From Actinomycetaceae bacterium MB13-C1-2 (GTDB lineage Bacteria; Actinomycetota; Actinomycetes; Actinomycetales; Actinomycetaceae), in assembly GCA_035621235.1 (NCBI GenBank), contig CP141731.1, positions 1,116,001-1,180,000 on the forward strand: 64,000 bases of DNA, given 5' to 3'. The notes beneath the pieces were generated by a model that saw only the letters and a program-made list of their open reading frames with translations, did no database searches and had not been told where the DNA came from. Below, one piece after another: positions 60,055 to 64,000 of this stretch. Numbering within the stretch: position 1 is the first letter of the stretch; every line of letters starts with the position of its first letter. A program made the position numbers and the translations under genes.

Positions 60055-62430
60055 CTAGGCGATTGGCTCCGGTTCCAACTTCCAGACCTGTTCAGCGTAG
60101 TCGCGGATGGTTCGATCAGACGAGAAGCGCCCAGACTCACAGATGTTCACCCAGCACATGCGAGCCCAACCTAGCTGATCGTCGTGGTAGTCCGCTGCCA
60201 TCTGGTCGCGCATCTCGCGGTATGAGGCGAAGTCGCCCAATAGGTAGTAGGTATCCGCAGTCTCCCAGGATGAACCATCGAGTAACGAGACATAGAGATC
60301 ATGGAAGTCCCCGTTGCCTCCGTCCCGCAGAGTTCCGTCGACAAAGGAATCGAGCACTCTACGTAGTCCCGGTACGGTCTCATACTTCTCTCGCGGGTTG
60401 TACGTCTTGCGCAGTTCCGGTAATTCCTCTTCTTTCGCTCCGAAGATATACGCGTTGTCCTCCCCGACCGCCTCAAGGATCTCAACGTTTGCGCCGTCCA
60501 GCGTTCCCAGGGTCAGCGCCCCATTCATCATGAACTTCATGTTCGAGGTGCCCGAGGCCTCTTTACCGGCCGTAGAAATCTGTTCTGAAACGTCCGCGGC
60601 GGGAATAATGTACTCAGCGGGGGTCACGTTGTAGTTTTCTACGAACACGACCGCCAAGCGTCCCTTCATGTCCGGATCGCCGTTGACGATGCGGCCGACC
60701 TCATTGATCAACTTGATGATCGCTTTGGCTCGCCTGTATCCGGGAGCCGACTTGGCCCCGAAGATGAAGACGCGGGGTTCGACATCCAGTTTCGGATTGT
60801 CCTTCAGGCGATAGTACAGATCGAGGATGTACATGGCGTTCAGGAGTTGGCGTTTGTATTCATGCAGGCGCTTAATCTGCACGTCATAGATGGCATCCGT
60901 CGGGATCACGTCGCCCTGACGGTGCTCTAGCCAAGTCGCGAACCGCTCCTTGTTGTCAGCTTTGATCTCAAGCAACTCACGCATCAGATCATCGTTGGCA
61001 CCCAGCGGCAACAAGGTCTTCAGCTGGTCGAGGTCAGTGACCCAGGCATCCGATCCCAGTTCACGCGTCAAAAGCTCCGCAAGCTTCGGGTTGCAGTTGT
61101 TCAGCCACCTTCGCTGGGTTACCCCGTTGGTCTTGTTGTTGAAGCGCTCCGGCCATAACGCATACCAATCCTTTAGCGTGTCGCGCTTGAGGATTTCCGT
61201 GTGTAGCGCCGCCACACCGTTGATAGAGAACGAGGCGTAGCAGGCGATCCATGCCATGTGCACACGACCGCCAGACACGGGGGCCATGTATTCAATGACG
61301 CCGGGGTCGACATTGAGCTTGCCGAGTTCCTCGCGGAACCGACGGTCGATCTCCAAGACGATCTCAAGGATACGAGGGAACAGTTGCTGGAAAATCGAAA
61401 TCTCCCAGGTTTCAAGCGCCTCGGCAAGGACAGTGTGGTTGGTGTAAGCAAACGTACTCTGAACAATTCGCCAAGCTTCGTCCCACCCAAGTCCTTCCTC
61501 GTCCATCAGCAGTCGCATCAGTTCGGGGATGGCAAGTACCGGGTGGGTGTCATTGAGTTGCACCGAGTTGAGCTCTCCGAACTTCGAGAAGTCATCGCCG
61601 TGCGATCTCATATAGACCTCGATAATGGTCTGAAGGGACGCCGAAACAAAGAAGTACTGCTGGCGAACGCGAAGCACTTTACCCTCGTACGTCGTGTCGT
61701 TCGGATAGAGAACGCGACAGAGGTCTGCGACACGCTCACGTTCGACGATGGCGTCGGTGAAGCGCTGGGAGTTGAACGCGTCGTAGTCGAACTCTTCAAT
61801 TGGCTCCGATTTCCACAAACGCAGGGTGTTTACGTTCCTGGTTCCGTATCCAACGATTGGCATGTCGTAGGGAATCGCCCGAACTTTCATGTCCGCAAAG
61901 TTGATGTACTTCGCCTGTTCTTCGCGGCGGATAACGAAGGGGTAACCATCTTCCATCCACGGGTCCGGGTGCTCGTTCTGAAATCCATCGTCGATGGTCT
62001 GACGGAACAATCCATATCGGTAGAGGATGCCATAACCGGTAACCGGCAGGTTTAGAGTTGCGCAGGAGTCTAGGAAGCAGGCTGCTAGTCGCCCGAGACC
62101 CCCGTTGCCGAGTGCGGCATCATGTTCGGCTTCTAGAACATCAGATAGGTCTTGGCCGCAGTCCTTGACGGCTGCGGCAACTTCGTCCAGCATTCCCAGG
62201 TTCACTAGGTTGTTGAGTAGGGCGCGTCCTTCCAGGAACTCGGCAGAGAAGTAGTGCTCCTGCCGTCCCTGTCGGTATCGACGCGTGGTCGAATCCCAGT
62301 CATCTGCGATCCTATTAACGACGAAGGCCGACAAGCCCTCCCAGAACTCTGCGGGGGTGGAGTTCGGTGAACTCTTACCTGAGGCTGCACGAATGAACCC
62401 ACACAGATTTGTCGTGAGGTCGGTTGTCAT
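60055..62430 (-). CDS. glgP: Glycogen phosphorylase
   Basis: A 791-residue GT35 enzyme that releases glucose-1-phosphate from glycogen or maltodextrin. Typical blocks are LGNGGLGRLAACFLDS, GYGIRY-like GYGILYRYGLF and NGVTQRRWL. The PLP-binding Lys632 is in EASGTSNMKFMMNG, near the C-terminus as expected. ATG 62430 follows AGGAGACG and starts MTTDLTTNLCGF; the longer open frame to 62802 has a basic, non-homologous sequence. It is alone in its transcription unit and divergent from the AGE-family gene. Confidence 0.95.
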   Translation of the reverse strand: MTTDLTTNLCGFIRAASGKSSPNSTPAEFWEGLSAFVVNRIADDWDSTTRRYRQGRQEHYFSAEFLEGRALLNNLVNLGMLDEVAAAVKDCGQDLSDVLEAEHDAALGNGGLGRLAACFLDSCATLNLPVTGYGILYRYGLFRQTIDDGFQNEHPDPWMEDGYPFVIRREEQAKYINFADMKVRAIPYDMPIVGYGTRNVNTLRLWKSEPIEEFDYDAFNSQRFTDAIVERERVADLCRVLYPNDTTYEGKVLRVRQQYFFVSASLQTIIEVYMRSHGDDFSKFGELNSVQLNDTHPVLAIPELMRLLMDEEGLGWDEAWRIVQSTFAYTNHTVLAEALETWEISIFQQLFPRILEIVLEIDRRFREELGKLNVDPGVIEYMAPVSGGRVHMAWIACYASFSINGVAALHTEILKRDTLKDWYALWPERFNNKTNGVTQRRWLNNCNPKLAELLTRELGSDAWVTDLDQLKTLLPLGANDDLMRELLEIKADNKERFATWLEHRQGDVIPTDAIYDVQIKRLHEYKRQLLNAMYILDLYYRLKDNPKLDVEPRVFIFGAKSAPGYRRAKAIIKLINEVGRIVNGDPDMKGRLAVVFVENYNVTPAEYIIPAADVSEQISTAGKEASGTSNMKFMMNGALTLGTLDGANVEILEAVGEDNAYIFGAKEEELPELRKTYNPREKYETVPGLRRVLDSFVDGTLRDGGNGDFHDLYVSLLDGSSWETADTYYLLGDFASYREMRDQMAADYHDDQLGWARMCWVNICESGRFSSDRTIRDYAEQVWKLEPEPIA

Positions 62431-62835
62431 GGAACGTCTCCTAGCAACTTCTTTCCTATAGCACTTGCGCCGGGCAATGCGCCGTCGCAATTTCAACCCA
62501 CAATGAGCGTGATAGCAAATCCACTCTAGCGTCTTCGGAAACGGTTCCGGAAACGGATCAACTGGCGGTACGTCCGGACATCTAAGCCAATTAGCTGGCG
62601 TGGTTTCGATTGTCTGTGGCTGCGGGGTATCTGACTGGTCTCGCGGGCGGAGGATTGTGGGTTGCCTCATCGGCCATCGGGCGCATTGCGGGAATTGCAG
62701 TCGGGTGGCGGCGCCGCGTCGGAACACACCAGTTTCTGCAGCCAAGCCCGCACGCAGTGCCACAGAGCCATTTCTAGTTGGCACTAGAATCGACGTATAC
62801 ATCGTCGAGTTGATCGTTTGTCAAGGGAGATCTAA
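62431..62835. promoter_or_regulatory. glgP / AGE divergent control region
   Basis: The 405-bp region contains CGGAAACGGTTCCG (62536-62549), a palindrome with one internal mismatch that resembles LacI-family operators, followed directly by a second half CCGGAAACGGATC (62547-62559). TATACA (62796-62801) could be the -10 of the rightward gene. No gene was recognised. Confidence 0.4.
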
Positions 62836-64000
62836 ATGGGGGAGCAGTCGTCCAAGAATGTTGCTGTCGGTTGTGACAGGGATTGTAAGAACCCGTTTGA
62901 GGATCGGGGCCACCTCGCTTGGCTCGATGCCGAGCGGGAGGCACTCCTTGATTTCTATCAGCCGAACGTTCGTCTGAAGTCTGGCGGGTATGCGTACTTA
63001 GACAACGTGGGCAAACCGATGGAAGAAGAAGGGGCACAGCTCTGGCTCGGAGCGAGGATGCTGCACTGCTTCTCTCTCGCGCACCTGCTCGGGCGTCCAG
63101 GTGCGTCCGAGATCGTTGAGCACGGTCTCGATTTCTATGTCGACGGAGACGGGTGGGACTCTGAATACGGCGGTTTCTATGCGACAGTAGGCGGCGCAAA
63201 TCCTTCAGATCGCAAGGAACTCTATGGGCAGGCACAGATGCTGCTAGCGGCATCTTCCGCTTTTGTCGCTGGATTCGACCGCGCACCGGAGCTGTTCGAC
63301 AGGGCAGTGGAAACTGTTGAGCGCTATTGGCGTGAGGAGGAGGGACGCTGCGTTGAGGGCTACGATCGTTCCTTCACTGAGCTCGATACCTATCGGGGCC
63401 AAAACGCAAACATGCACCTGACAGAGGCATACTTGGCCGCGTATGAGGCTTCCGGAAATGCAGTGTTCCTGGAACGTGCCAAGAGGATCGCAACATTCAT
63501 CGCTGGGCGCGCCGCTTCGCCTGAGGAGGGAGCTTGGCGCCTTCCTGAGCACTTCGACGACCAGTGGGAACCAGCGTTAGAGTTCAACCGAGACGAGCCT
63601 CGTCACCCCTTCCGGCCATACGGTTCGCAGCCGGGACACTGGCTGGAGTGGTCCAAGCTGATCCTCCAACTACGTGGGCTTGGCGTGGACGAACCATGGA
63701 TGGTCGCGGCGGCAACCAACCTATTCAACGGTGCCTTTCAGGATGGCTGGATGCCCGCTGGTGGTTTCTGCTACACCGTGGATTGGGACGGGACACCGGT
63801 AGTTCGCGAAAAGTACTTCTGGGAAACGGCCGAAGCAATTGGTGCTGCGCGTTATTTGGCCGAAGAGATCAATGACCCTAGTTATGGCCAAACATACGTG
63901 GATCTCTGGGAGTGGACCGACCAGAACCTGGTTGATCACGTTAACGGAGGATGGTTTCCCGAACTGGGAGAACACAACGAGCCCGTGGTGTTTACGTGGC
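62836..64000 (+). CDS. AGE-family sugar epimerase/isomerase (runs off right edge)
   Basis: The frame is open from ATG 62836 (behind AAGGGAGA) to the window end and gives 388 codons, nearly a full protein of about 410. It belongs to the N-acylglucosamine 2-epimerase family, an (alpha/alpha)6 barrel. RGQNANMHLTEAYLAAYEAS, GSQPGHWLEWSKL and KYFWETAEAIGAARYL are closest to the YihS/mannose isomerase subgroup, which interconverts aldose and ketose forms of free sugars. The conserved His residues in NMHLTE and PGHWLE are kept. Being opposite glgP and near a LacI-type operator suggests carbohydrate control. Confidence 0.85.
   Translation, partial: MGEQSSKNVAVGCDRDCKNPFEDRGHLAWLDAEREALLDFYQPNVRLKSGGYAYLDNVGKPMEEEGAQLWLGARMLHCFSLAHLLGRPGASEIVEHGLDFYVDGDGWDSEYGGFYATVGGANPSDRKELYGQAQMLLAASSAFVAGFDRAPELFDRAVETVERYWREEEGRCVEGYDRSFTELDTYRGQNANMHLTEAYLAAYEASGNAVFLERAKRIATFIAGRAASPEEGAWRLPEHFDDQWEPALEFNRDEPRHPFRPYGSQPGHWLEWSKLILQLRGLGVDEPWMVAAATNLFNGAFQDGWMPAGGFCYTVDWDGTPVVREKYFWETAEAIGAARYLAEEINDPSYGQTYVDLWEWTDQNLVDHVNGGWFPELGEHNEPVVFTW

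Noticed and set aside
62431-62802. N-terminal extension of glycogen phosphorylase
   Set aside because: The open frame is basic and Pro/Arg-rich with no family similarity; ATG 62430 has a good ribosome-binding site and the usual start.

Overview
The window is chromosomal DNA of a moderately GC-rich actinobacterium. The evidence is the gene content (MmpL-type RND protein, DUF6629 and DUF5701 proteins, ROK-controlled ChvE-type sugar uptake), the frequent GTG starts, and a -10-like TANNNT hexamer lying only 6-7 nt before many start codons, which suggests leaderless mRNAs. The family could be Actinomycetaceae-like, but the sequence alone does not settle it.

Layout. 1-7.2 kb: the 5' part of xseA (running off the left edge), then a multiple-monosaccharide ABC module (orphan ATPase, ROK regulator, dual ATPase, permease, lipoprotein binding protein). 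7.4-9.8 kb: ispH and ychF. 9.8-11.6 kb: two toxin-antitoxin loci, XRE-MntA/HepT and FitAB-like. 11.6-27.2 kb: an accessory stretch with two Nudix proteins, an IS256-family element nested inside an IS3-family element with both target duplications readable, a DUF4143 ATPase behind four 23-bp iterons, GNATs, a damaged MFS-CBS gene, def, an LPG-synthase-like membrane protein, DUF1275 and DUF6629 membrane proteins and a Gfo/Idh oxidoreductase. Two decayed type I-E-like CRISPR arrays (about 24.2 and 27.3 kb) lie here without cas genes.

30-43.2 kb is a nitrogen-assimilation block: glnA, then hisH and an atypical hisF; facing them the gltB-gltD-glmS operon; and divergent from gltB, amtB-glnK. Almost every gene makes, moves, senses or uses glutamine or ammonium. 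Glutamine synthetase has Phe where the adenylylated Tyr normally sits, while the PII protein keeps Tyr51. A 12-bp motif is repeated in the gltB/amtB intergenic region and occurs upstream of glnA. The HisF-like protein keeps Asp11 but has Gln at position 130, so a role outside histidine synthesis is possible.

43.4-57.1 kb: NDH-2, an S4 RNA-binding protein, a 1087-residue fused ABC ATPase/permease, a VapB with a broken VapC, YaaA, GNAT, DUF5701 and fructosamine-kinase-like proteins, and a gamma-carbonic anhydrase/MmpL pair. 57.1-64 kb: trhO, an IS150-type IS3 element, YibE/F, glycogen phosphorylase and an AGE-family sugar isomerase cut by the right edge.

Two families of palindromic repeats are scattered through the window: five copies of a 60-75-bp element with TIR core CCAATCAGAT at gene ends, and three copies of a ~165-bp MITE-like element with CTAGGG ends. 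In both families the arms differ between copies but stay complementary within each copy.
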